DNA of 5,233 bases, taken from NCBI GenBank assembly GCA_017964755.1, contig JAGCRI010000086.1, positions 1 to 5,233 on the forward strand. The letters run 5' to 3'. The notes beneath the pieces are model-generated. The model was not told where the DNA came from. It did not search any database and worked only from the letters and a program-made list of their open reading frames with translations. Source of the DNA: Bacteroidales bacterium. GTDB taxonomy: Bacteria; Bacteroidota; Bacteroidia; Bacteroidales; WCHB1-69. A program made the position numbers and the translations under genes. Positions 1 through 5,225 of the stretch are shown here, in pieces (position 1 is the first letter of the stretch; every line of letters begins with the position of its first letter).

Positions 1-125
1 TCCGGCGAAGCGGGGTTATGGATGTCGGAAATTTCTGCGCCCTTGCCGGAAGAACTTCCAGAGCCGCACGCCGCAAAAAAGGCGAGCATGGCGAAGAGGA
101 TTAGTGTGATGTGTGTTTTTTTCAT
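1..125 (-). CDS. Putative lipoprotein, N-terminal 41 residues only (partial, runs off left edge)
   Basis: Reading leftward from the ATG at 125-123, the visible protein starts MKKTHITLILFAMLAFFAAC. This is a lipoprotein signal peptide: two lysines, a hydrophobic core at residues 6-19, and a lipobox ending in Cys20 (F-A-A-C). A flexible Gly/Ser-rich linker (residues 21-29) follows, then the start of a mature region (AEISDIHNPASP). The protein is probably exported, lipidated at Cys20 and anchored in the outer or inner membrane. The frame is open to the window edge and the C-terminal domain lies outside, so I cannot name the family. There is no Shine-Dalgarno sequence and no TAnnTTTG element just upstream. 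The gene has the same orientation as the S23 gene and gpmA, so it may depend on read-through or on a promoter I do not recognise. Confidence 0.75.
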   Translation of the reverse strand, partial: MKKTHITLILFAMLAFFAACGSGSSSGKGAEISDIHNPASP

Positions 126-140
126 GGTGGTTTGTTTTTA

Positions 141-186
141 GGAGTTAGGAGATAGGAAATAGGAGTTAGGAGTTAGGAGTTAGATA
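141..186 (+). repeat. Left heptamer array (GGAGTTA/GGAGATA), six contiguous units
   Basis: Six units run without gaps from 141 to 182: GGAGTTA, GGAGATA, GGAAATA, then GGAGTTA three times. A truncated GATA and a further GGAG (187-190) follow. All units fit GGARWTA. The inner units also encode the last residues and stop codon of the S23 gene on the minus strand. The array is the inverted counterpart of the one at 535-590. Confidence 0.9.
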
Positions 187-526
187 GGAGGGTGGAGGTT
201 ATTTTTTTTATTTCTGTTAGCAAAGAAAATGATTTTTTTGTTTGTTCGTTTGTCAAATATTTAATTCGTATGCATATTTTCAGTTGAGTTTCTAATTCCA
301 TCGCTGAACCTCTTGCGATGAGTAAGAATCGGTAGAATTCTTTTATATTCTTTCGTCCATATCCTTCCGCTATATTAGAAGGGATTGAGACCACAGAGCG
401 TTTCATTTGATCTTGTAATGAAAACAACTCCTCCTTGGGCAACAATTTCATCAAACGGTAAACCTCCTCAGTCAAATCCATCGCCTTCTGCCATACAACC
501 AAATCTTCATACCCCATAATCCCCAT
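173..526 (-). CDS. Four-helix-bundle protein, S23 ribosomal / 23S rRNA intervening-sequence protein family
   Basis: A 117-residue protein of the S23/IVP four-helix-bundle family (TIGR02436 type). Diagnostic motifs are the N-terminal YEDLVVWQKAMDL (residues 6-18), the QMKRSVVSIPSNIAEGYGR block (40-58) and FLLIARGSAMELETQL (67-82). Four helices are expected at about 9-29, 33-56, 60-88 and 93-115. Family members are encoded in 23S rRNA intervening sequences or stand alone. Related bundle proteins form small oligomeric barrels that bind nucleic acid, but the cellular role of this family is not established. The first ATG (526-524) and a second at codon 4 (517-515) are both possible. The second fits the usual family start (M-x-Y-x-D-L) better, which would give 114 residues. 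The TAA stop and the last residues (about LLSNS) are encoded by the left heptamer array, so the natural C-terminus may have been replaced when the gene and repeat came together. Confidence 0.9.
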   Translation of the reverse strand: MGIMGYEDLVVWQKAMDLTEEVYRLMKLLPKEELFSLQDQMKRSVVSIPSNIAEGYGRKNIKEFYRFLLIARGSAMELETQLKICIRIKYLTNEQTKKSFSLLTEIKKITSTLLSNS

Positions 527-534
527 ATCCCAAC

Positions 535-590
535 TCTCTTCTATCTTCTAACTCCTAACTTCTATCTCCTATCTCCTATCTCCTGTCTCC
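535..590 (-). repeat. Right heptamer array, eight units, inverted relative to the left array
   Basis: Read on the minus strand from 590 to 535 the units are GGAGACA, GGAGATA (three times), GAAGTTA, GGAGTTA, GAAGATA and GAAGAGA. They grow less regular toward the S23 gene. The outer edge directly abuts the gpmA TGA at 593-591. In the leftward transcript the units contain GGAG cores just upstream of the S23 start. These look like Shine-Dalgarno sequences, but Bacteroidota do not generally rely on them. The first six units match the left array at 37 of 42 positions. Confidence 0.9.
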
Positions 591-1334
591 TCATTTCCCC
601 TGATTCGCCACGGCTTCCATCAGTTTTTTAACAGTCTCCTCATCAGCGAGGAAATAGTCTTTCACGAGTTTCATATTCTCGTCAAATTCAAAAACGTATG
701 GGATCCCGGTGGGAAGATTGAGGGAAATAATGTCGGTGTCGGAAATGTTTTTCAGATATTTTATGATTCCGCGGAGGCTGTTCCCGTGGGCGGCGACTAT
801 GACCTCTTTTTCCTCCTGAAGTTTCTTTGAAATGTTAGAATGCCAGAATGGGAGGATCCTTTCGATAGTGTCTTTCAGTGCTTCCGTTGCGGGGGCGCAG
901 CCGGGTTCGTTAATGCCCTGATAGCGCGGGTCGTTAATCGGGTGGCGCGGGTCGCTCTCGTCAAGCGCGGGCGGACGCACGTCATAGCTTCTGCGCCACA
1001 ACTGCACTTGGTCGGCACCGTATTTCTTCGCCGTCTCCGACTTGTTCAGTCCCTGAAGAGTGCCATAGTGTTTTTCATTCAGTCTCCATGTCTTTTCAAC
1101 CGGCAGCCACAACAGGTTCATCTCATCTAAAATGATGTTCAGAGTCGTTATGGCACGTTTCAGATACGATGTATAACAATATTTGAAATTAAAACCTGCT
1201 TCCAGAAGTTTTTTTCCAGCCTCTTTTGCCTCTTCGCGACCTTTGTCTGACAATGCTACATCAGTCCAGCCGGTAAATCTGTTTTCCTTATTCCATTCAC
1301 TTTCGCCGTGGCGAACTAAAACTAATCTGTACAT
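591..1334 (-). CDS. gpmA: 2,3-bisphosphoglycerate-dependent phosphoglycerate mutase
   Basis: A cytoplasmic glycolytic and gluconeogenic enzyme that interconverts 3-phosphoglycerate and 2-phosphoglycerate through a phosphohistidine primed by 2,3-bisphosphoglycerate. At 247 residues it has the standard dPGM length. The histidine-phosphatase signature LVRHGESEWN (residues 6-15) supplies the phosphorylated His9. ENRFTGWTDVALSDKG follows (17-32), then Arg60, the acid/base Glu87 in RLNEKHYGTLQG (84-95), and the second catalytic histidine His183 in AAHGNSLRG (181-189). The acidic C-terminal tail typical of the dPGM form is present. The gene starts 17 bases after panD ends, without an evident promoter or Shine-Dalgarno sequence (the leader is A-rich), so it is probably cotranscribed with panC-panD. 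The TGA stop directly touches the right heptamer array, so nothing of the protein appears to be lost. Confidence 0.97.
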   Translation of the reverse strand: MYRLVLVRHGESEWNKENRFTGWTDVALSDKGREEAKEAGKKLLEAGFNFKYCYTSYLKRAITTLNIILDEMNLLWLPVEKTWRLNEKHYGTLQGLNKSETAKKYGADQVQLWRRSYDVRPPALDESDPRHPINDPRYQGINEPGCAPATEALKDTIERILPFWHSNISKKLQEEKEVIVAAHGNSLRGIIKYLKNISDTDIISLNLPTGIPYVFEFDENMKLVKDYFLADEETVKKLMEAVANQGK

Positions 1335-1351
1335 TTTTTTTCTTTTTTTGA

Positions 1352-1699
1352 TTATTTTATATGATTATTCTTATCTGGGAAAATAATTGTTGGCTTGAAT
1401 TTCTTAGCCTCTTCAAAATCCATTGAGCAATAGGAGATTATGACAACCACGTCTCCAACTTGCACGCGGCGGGCGGCGGGGCCGTTGAGACAAATCACCC
1501 CTGAATCTTTCGCACCTTTTATCACATACGTTTCAAAACGTTCACCATTATTAATATCCAACACTTGAACTTTCTCATTTTCAATGAGATTCGCGGCTTT
1601 CATCAGGGTCTCGTCAATCGTGATGCTACCCACATACTGCAAGTTTGCCTCCGTAACGGTAACTTGGTGAATTTTCGATTTTAACAGTTCAATCTGCAT
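1352..1699 (-). CDS. panD: Aspartate 1-decarboxylase (pyruvoyl-dependent), proenzyme
   Basis: Makes beta-alanine from L-aspartate for pantothenate and coenzyme A synthesis. The 115-residue proenzyme self-cleaves between Gly24 and Ser25 (YVGS, residues 22-25) to give a short beta chain and an alpha chain whose Ser25 becomes the pyruvoyl cofactor. Other conserved residues lie at the positions used in the E. coli enzyme: Lys9 and His11 (KIH), Tyr22, Arg54, Thr57 and Tyr58 in GERFETYVI, and Asn72 in LNGPAARR (71-78), followed by VGDVVVIISY. The C-terminal extension (about 95-115) is ordinary for the family. The start codon is 12 bases after the panC stop and the stop is 17 bases before gpmA, consistent with one operon. 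No panM/panZ-type maturation factor is visible in the window. Confidence 0.97.
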   Translation of the reverse strand: MQIELLKSKIHQVTVTEANLQYVGSITIDETLMKAANLIENEKVQVLDINNGERFETYVIKGAKDSGVICLNGPAARRVQVGDVVVIISYCSMDFEEAKKFKPTIIFPDKNNHIK

Positions 1700-1711
1700 G
1701 ACTTTGTTTTT

Positions 1712-2542
1712 TTATAAAATTATTTCGTCAATGAGTCGTACTTCTCCTAAATATAGCGCGATACAAGCAATTGTATTTCCTTTGGTAACCTTGCTGACAG
1801 GTTGCAATGTTTTTGCATCGGCAATTTCAAAATACTCCAACTTAAATTCTTTTATTTTGCCTATCTCACTGGTAACCAATTCTTTAATATTATTTACTGG
1901 AAGATCTGAATTTTTCTTTGCCTCCTGAAGAATGCGGTAAATATTTGCGGCTATAATTTTTTCTTCATCTGACAGCCGCTGGTTCCGCGAACTAACAGCC
2001 AGACCGCTCTCCTCGCGCACTGTGGGGCAGCCGATTATTTCAACAGGTATCTTTTTCTGGCGCACCATCTCACGGATAATCGCCAACTGCTGGTAATCTT
2101 TCTCGCCGAAATATGCCTTGTCGGGCTTTATCCAGTTGAAGAGGCGGCTCACGATAGTAGCCACGCCGTTGAAATGCCCCGGACGGTAAGCGCCTTCCAT
2201 CACGCTGCCGAGCGCACCGAAATCGAATTTCTCGTTAGGAAGCTCAGGATAGACTTCCTCCGGTTCAGGCGCAAAAATCACATCTGCAATAGACTTGATA
2301 AGTTCCACGTCTTTGTCAAGTGTGCGCGGGTACTTTTTCAAATCGTCTGGGTTGTTAAACTGAATAGGATTAACAAAAATGGAGCAGACAACAACCTCGT
2401 TTTCGTTGCGCGCCCGCTGCAAAAGCGACACATGTCCCTTGTGAAGTGCGCCCATTGTCGGTACAAAACCTATAGACTTTCCGTTGCTCCTGATTCTGAA
2501 CAATACAGTTTTAAGTTCTTCAATAGTTTTAATAAGTGTCAT
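1712..2542 (-). CDS. panC: Pantothenate synthetase (pantoate--beta-alanine ligase)
   Basis: Condenses D-pantoate with beta-alanine using ATP, through a pantoyl-adenylate intermediate, and so uses the product of the neighbouring panD. The 276 residues cover the whole family length. The N-terminal Rossmann domain has PTMGALHKGHVSLL (28-41), which includes the HxGH nucleotide-binding motif at 34-37, and then FVNPIQFNNPDDLKKYPR (56-73). PGHFNGVATIV (121-131) and KAYFGEKDYQQL (142-153) follow, and then SSRNQRLS (184-191), the KMSKS-like ATP loop. The C-terminal GEVRLIDE (266-273) is the usual family ending. This is the first gene of the leftward operon panC-panD-gpmA. A probable -7 promoter element lies about 57 bases upstream of the start. 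There is no Shine-Dalgarno sequence before the ATG. Confidence 0.97.
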   Translation of the reverse strand: MTLIKTIEELKTVLFRIRSNGKSIGFVPTMGALHKGHVSLLQRARNENEVVVCSIFVNPIQFNNPDDLKKYPRTLDKDVELIKSIADVIFAPEPEEVYPELPNEKFDFGALGSVMEGAYRPGHFNGVATIVSRLFNWIKPDKAYFGEKDYQQLAIIREMVRQKKIPVEIIGCPTVREESGLAVSSRNQRLSDEEKIIAANIYRILQEAKKNSDLPVNNIKELVTSEIGKIKEFKLEYFEIADAKTLQPVSKVTKGNTIACIALYLGEVRLIDEIIL

Positions 2543-2598
2543 AATTACAAGATGTTACAATATTTATAACTTATCTTAAAGCGTTTTTATTGAACTTG

Positions 2599-2606
2599 CA
2601 AAGATA
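2599..2606 (-). promoter_or_regulatory. Probable -7 promoter element for panC-panD-gpmA
   Basis: On the minus strand this reads TATCTTTG, an exact match to the Bacteroidota -7 consensus TAnnTTTG. The octamer is the same as the one before porQ. Transcription would begin near 2592 and leave a leader of about 50 bases before panC. The upstream -33 TTTG element is poor: the nearest candidate is ATTG at 2631-2628, with a 21-base spacer. Assignment rests on the -7 match and its position. Confidence 0.5.
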
Positions 2607-2699
2607 CATCAACTTTTGGTATATTGGCAATTTGCAGACGATTTTTTATTTGTATGAAAGTGTAAAACAGTTTCAGATTGGAAAGTTATTAAAAAGTAC

Positions 2700-2729
2700 T
2701 TTAAAAACTCACTATTTTTATTATTTTTG
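2700..2729 (+). promoter_or_regulatory. Probable promoter for cdaA
   Basis: TATTTTTG at 2722-2729 matches the Bacteroidota -7 consensus TAnnTTTG. It is preceded, with an 18-base spacer, by TTTA at 2700-2703, a one-mismatch version of the -33 TTTG. A start near 2736 would leave a very short leader of about 12 bases before the cdaA ATG. The region is A/T-rich, so some chance matching is expected. Confidence 0.5.
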
Positions 2730-2747
2730 CCGCAAATTTAAATACAA

Positions 2748-3539
2748 ATGGTTTTACTGTCAGTTTTACAGTTTTTGAAATTCGGGATTGCTGATGTGGT
2801 TGACATTCTGTTGGTCGCACTCATCCTGCTTGAGCTGTACAGACTTCTGAAAGGCACGGCTGCGTTGCGTATCCTTTGGACCATAGTCGTCATTTTCATC
2901 CTCTGGAAAATCACAATTTTCATGCACCTGACAATGGTTTCCGAAATCGTAGGACAGATTATCAGTGTCGGTGTCATTGCTTTGATTGTTGTCTTCCAGC
3001 CGGAAATCAGGCAGTTTCTGCTTCTGCTTGGCAACACGAGGTACATCAAACTCATAGCAGGGAAATTCCATAAAAAAGGCAGCAGTGACGCATACAAAAA
3101 CGACATCAATGCCATAGTGCGCGCCTGCCGCCGCATGGCGAACTCAAAAACCGGCGCACTGATAGTGATGACCAAGGACAATCCTCTTGACGACTTTATT
3201 GCAAGCGGTGAAAAATTGGATGCGCTCATCTCCCGCGAACTCATAGAGAATATCTTTTTCAAAAACAGTCCGCTGCACGACGGCGCTCTGATAGTGAAAA
3301 ACCACCGGATTGCGGCGGCCCGCTGCATTTTGCCGGTATCGAACAAAGAAGATATTCCATCAGACCTCGGCCTGCGCCACCGCTCGGCTATCGGGGCGAC
3401 CACGCTGACGGATGCCATTGTGATTGTGGTGTCGGAACAGACAGGGCAGATTTCGCTATGCAAAGGCGGCAACATACAGCGCGACCTATCACCACTTGTT
3501 TTGGAACAGACTCTTCTGGAAGAGTTTAAGGATAAATGA
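2748..3539 (+). CDS. cdaA: Diadenylate cyclase CdaA (c-di-AMP synthase), membrane-bound
   Basis: Condenses two ATP into the second messenger cyclic di-AMP, which controls potassium and osmotic homeostasis and cell-envelope stress in many bacteria. The 263-residue protein has the CdaA/DacA layout. Three hydrophobic N-terminal segments (about 14-33, 42-59 and 64-83) are followed by the conserved FQPEIRQFL (83-91), and then the DAC (DisA_N) catalytic domain from about 115 to 240. Both catalytic signatures are intact: DGA at 178-180 in SPLHDGALIV, and RHR at 210-212 in LGLRHRSAIG. The ATG at 2748 gives the standard family N-terminus and sits just behind a good promoter element. No cdaR (ybbR) or glmM partner, as found beside firmicute cdaA, is present. 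The downstream partner here is a nuclease-like gene six bases away. Confidence 0.95.
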   Translation: MVLLSVLQFLKFGIADVVDILLVALILLELYRLLKGTAALRILWTIVVIFILWKITIFMHLTMVSEIVGQIISVGVIALIVVFQPEIRQFLLLLGNTRYIKLIAGKFHKKGSSDAYKNDINAIVRACRRMANSKTGALIVMTKDNPLDDFIASGEKLDALISRELIENIFFKNSPLHDGALIVKNHRIAAARCILPVSNKEDIPSDLGLRHRSAIGATTLTDAIVIVVSEQTGQISLCKGGNIQRDLSPLVLEQTLLEEFKDK

Positions 3540-3545
3540 TTTGTC

Positions 3546-3962
3546 ATGCCAAAAGTTAGAGTACGGGACGGCAAAAGCGAGATTTTTGATTTTATCAGAA
3601 AAAAATGGGTTGCGCTTACCCCTGAAGAACAGGTGCGACAATATTTTCTTCATTTTCTTACAGAAGAACGCAATATCGCGGCTTCGCACATCGCTGTTGA
3701 GCGCAAAATCGACGTCAACGGGCTGCCGCAACGGTTCGACATCCTGATTTTTTCATCGGACGGGAAGCCCGCAATGGTGGTGGAATGCAAACAGCCGTCA
3801 GTCCCGCTGACACAAAGCGTGGCTGAACAGGCGGCGAGGTACAACAAAACGCTGAAAGCCCCTTTTGTAGCCATAACAAACGGATTGTCAAGTCTTTTCT
3901 TCAAAATTGATTTTGAAAATGAAAAAGTGATTTCCCTTGATGATTTTCCGGAAATACAATAA
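3546..3962 (+). CDS. Stand-alone HsdR N-terminal-type PD-(D/E)XK nuclease-like protein
   Basis: A 138-residue soluble protein resembling the N-terminal nuclease domain of type I restriction subunit HsdR (HSDR_N_2 type), with no helicase or other HsdR domains. A conserved acidic helix (TPEEQVRQYFLHFL, 25-38) is followed by a core that fits the PD-(D/E)XK fold: Asp65 in QRFDILIF, then the E-x-K pair Glu80 and Lys82 in MVVECKQP, then a QxxxY motif at Gln95-Tyr99 (QAARY) as in RecB-like nucleases, and AITNG (109-113). Because the catalytic residues are kept, metal-dependent DNA cleavage is possible, but activity is inference. The ATG is only six bases after the cdaA stop, so the two genes are almost surely cotranscribed. 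No hsdM, hsdS or other restriction gene lies in the window, so this is probably not part of a classical type I system. Similar small proteins are common in Bacteroidota and their role is not known to me. Confidence 0.88.
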   Translation: MPKVRVRDGKSEIFDFIRKKWVALTPEEQVRQYFLHFLTEERNIAASHIAVERKIDVNGLPQRFDILIFSSDGKPAMVVECKQPSVPLTQSVAEQAARYNKTLKAPFVAITNGLSSLFFKIDFENEKVISLDDFPEIQ

Positions 3963-3979
3963 CAAAATTTAATTTTCGT

Positions 3980-3987
3980 TATCTTTG
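3980..3987 (+). promoter_or_regulatory. Probable -7 promoter element for porQ
   Basis: TATCTTTG is an exact TAnnTTTG match, lying 17 bases before the porQ ATG in the 42-base gap after the nuclease-like gene. No TTTG-like -33 element sits at the expected distance, since that position falls at the end of the preceding gene. porQ may therefore have its own start as well as read-through from cdaA. Confidence 0.5.
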
Positions 3988-4004
3988 CCGTAATATTTTA
4001 ATAA

Positions 4005-5111
4005 ATGACAAAAAAAACTCTCTTTTTAATTTTTCTTGTGGTTCTGTCCGCTAACATTTTCGGGCAGCCGAAAGGGAGTTATGTCTATCAGTTTCTCAAT
4101 TTCAGCCAGTCATCGCGAATGTCGGCACTGGGCGGCAACCTTATTTCTATTCACGACAGCGACCCGTCAATTCTTCTTTACAATCCCTCAGCCATAAATT
4201 CCGACTTTCACACGTCATTATCCGCAAATTTCACCGATTACTTCACAAATACCGGCTACGGCTCAATGCTGTACTCGCACACGTTCAAGAAAGCTGGCAG
4301 TTTTGCATTCGGATTACAGTGCGTGAGTTACGGAAAGTTCACTGGAACTGACGTAAATGGGCTTGAGACAGGCAGTTTCACAGCAGGAGACTACTCACTG
4401 ATGGTCGGTTGGGGAAGGCAATTGGACAGTTCATTCTCAATAGGAGCCTCTCTCAAGCTAATATACTCAGGTTATGAAAGTTACAGCTCATTCGGCTTCG
4501 CAACTGATGTGGCAGGGACTTACTATAACAGGGCGAAACAAATCTCTCTCACGCTTCTTTTCAAAAACATGGGGTCGCAGTTAAAGCCCTTTACTACAGG
4601 AAATTATGAAAAAATACCTTTCGATATTCAGTTTGCCTTTTCGCAAAGGCTTAAACATATCCCCGTCAGGTATCATATAACTTTACACTCGCTATACAAG
4701 TGGAATCTCGCGTATGTGGGCGAAAACGACCCTCTTTTAGAAAAAGACGGAATCACAGGAGAATACAAATATCCGGGCAAAGCAAAACAGTTTTTCGACA
4801 ACTTCTTCCGTCATTTTGTTTTTGGGATAGAAATCATACCTATAAAATATTTTTCGCTCCAGCTCGCCTACAATCACCAGAGGCATCAGGAGATGAAAAT
4901 ACCGCAGAAGCGCTCCATGGCAGGTTTTTCATACGGATTTTGCATAAACATACACAGCATACAGATAGGTTTTTCGAGAGAGCACTATGCTGTTGGTGCG
5001 GTGCCTAACTATTTCACGTTTTCGGCTAACATAGAAGAACTTGCGAAATGGACGAAAGAGCGGAAAGAGCGAAAACTCCAAAGAGTCAAAGCGGGAAATA
5101 TTGAAAATTAA
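4005..5111 (+). CDS. porQ: Type IX secretion system protein PorQ
   Basis: An outer-membrane beta-barrel protein of the type IX secretion system. In Porphyromonas gingivalis, PorQ works with PorU, PorV and PorZ in the attachment complex that processes secreted cargo and links it to the surface glycolipid, and it anchors PorZ. The 368-residue protein begins with a signal peptide (residues 1 to about 20, hydrophobic core 5-18, likely cut before Gln21). The family's characteristic opening follows: YVYQFLNFSQSSRMSALGGN (26-45), then a D-P-S-I-LLYNPSAI block (53-64), and alternating polar/hydrophobic strands to the final barrel strand PNYFTFSANI (334-343). A highly basic, probably periplasmic tail (about 348-363, Lys/Arg-rich) ends the protein. 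It starts 42 bases after the nuclease-like gene. PorQ implies that other T9SS genes exist elsewhere in this genome; none are in the window. Confidence 0.92.
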   Translation: MTKKTLFLIFLVVLSANIFGQPKGSYVYQFLNFSQSSRMSALGGNLISIHDSDPSILLYNPSAINSDFHTSLSANFTDYFTNTGYGSMLYSHTFKKAGSFAFGLQCVSYGKFTGTDVNGLETGSFTAGDYSLMVGWGRQLDSSFSIGASLKLIYSGYESYSSFGFATDVAGTYYNRAKQISLTLLFKNMGSQLKPFTTGNYEKIPFDIQFAFSQRLKHIPVRYHITLHSLYKWNLAYVGENDPLLEKDGITGEYKYPGKAKQFFDNFFRHFVFGIEIIPIKYFSLQLAYNHQRHQEMKIPQKRSMAGFSYGFCINIHSIQIGFSREHYAVGAVPNYFTFSANIEELAKWTKERKERKLQRVKAGNIEN

Positions 5112-5176
5112 AATACTAATAATCAATAAGATAAAACGAAATATTAAAAAAAGACGAAAAAAGGCGCGGACATATC

Positions 5177-5225
5177 AAAAAAAAAAGTATTTTTGCAGCC
5201 GTATTTTTGATACGTTCATTGAAAG
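5177..5225 (+). promoter_or_regulatory. A-tract plus tandem -7 elements: probable promoter of the next transcription unit
   Basis: A run of ten A residues (5177-5186) precedes TATTTTTG at 5188-5195 and a second TATTTTTG at 5202-5209, both exact TAnnTTTG matches. Each sits in a direct repeat GTATTTTTG spaced 14 bases apart. There is no -33 TTTG at the right distance, so the A-tract may serve as an UP-like element. Just downstream, GTTCATTGAAA at 5214-5224 resembles a boxA antitermination sequence. An ATG at 5229-5231 could open the next gene, but only five bases are visible. The 117-base gap after porQ otherwise holds A-rich sequence without a clear terminator hairpin. Confidence 0.5.

Larger units (their letters stand above)
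141..590 (-). mobile_element. Heptamer-bounded S23 (four-helix-bundle) cassette, possible IVS-like element
   Basis: This 450-base unit lies between the gpmA stop codon and the lipoprotein gene. It consists of one S23-family gene flanked by tandem heptamer arrays that face each other in opposite orientation. Aligning the outermost six units of each array from the ends inward gives 37 identical positions out of 42, so the arrays act as imperfect terminal inverted repeats. In a leftward transcript these 42 positions could form 37 Watson-Crick pairs plus one G-U pair, closing a loop that holds the gene. S23/IVP proteins are known from intervening sequences in 23S rRNA of Leptospira, Coxiella and others, which are also stem-loops carrying this one gene. 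That this cassette is or was mobile is inference. There is no transposase and I see no convincing target-site duplication. Confidence 0.5.
2543..2747. other. Divergent intergenic region between panC and cdaA
   Basis: This 205-base, strongly A/T-rich region separates the leftward pantothenate operon from the rightward cdaA operon, so both units must start here. I see one good -7 element facing each way (listed separately), and no RNA gene, riboswitch-like structure or convincing ORF. The 62-residue open frame inside it (2590-2778) runs into cdaA in another frame, has low-complexity Tyr/Phe-rich content and is not credible as a gene. Confidence 0.7.

Noticed and set aside
48..59. Short inverted repeat GGAAG-AA-CTTCC that might be a terminator or operator
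   Set aside because: It lies within the Ser/Gly linker codons of the lipoprotein gene, has a two-base loop too tight for a hairpin and no U-tract. It is likely coincidental.
141..186. Left heptamer array read as a CRISPR array or telomere-like repeat
   Set aside because: The units are directly contiguous with no spacers and there are no cas genes, so it is not CRISPR. The short array is internal to a gene-dense region, so a telomere-like role has no support.
840..1130. A 96-codon plus-strand open frame opposite gpmA
   Set aside because: It lies entirely antisense to a well-supported enzyme gene, has no recognisable motif and is not preceded by a promoter-like element.
2738..3574. A 278-codon open frame on the minus strand covering all of cdaA, longer than cdaA itself
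   Set aside because: It is antisense to a gene with intact family motifs. Its translation is rich in Ser, Arg, Met and Thr without a recognisable domain. It begins inside the nuclease-like gene and has no promoter-like element. It is best explained as a shadow of cdaA codon use.
3546..3962. Nuclease-like gene as a remnant of a type I restriction-modification locus
   Set aside because: The frame is complete with a compact single domain and retained catalytic residues. No hsdM, hsdS or HsdR helicase fragments occur nearby, so decay of a full hsdR is not indicated.
4700..5008. A 102-codon plus-strand frame inside porQ
   Set aside because: It overlaps porQ in another frame, and its Arg/His-rich composition is typical of an out-of-frame reading. 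porQ itself is continuous, so this is not a frameshift remnant.
5201..5213. GTAT-TTTTG-ATAC, a possible hairpin or terminator after porQ
   Set aside because: The stem is only four weak base pairs with no following U-run on the plus strand, and it overlaps a good -7 promoter element, which explains the sequence better.
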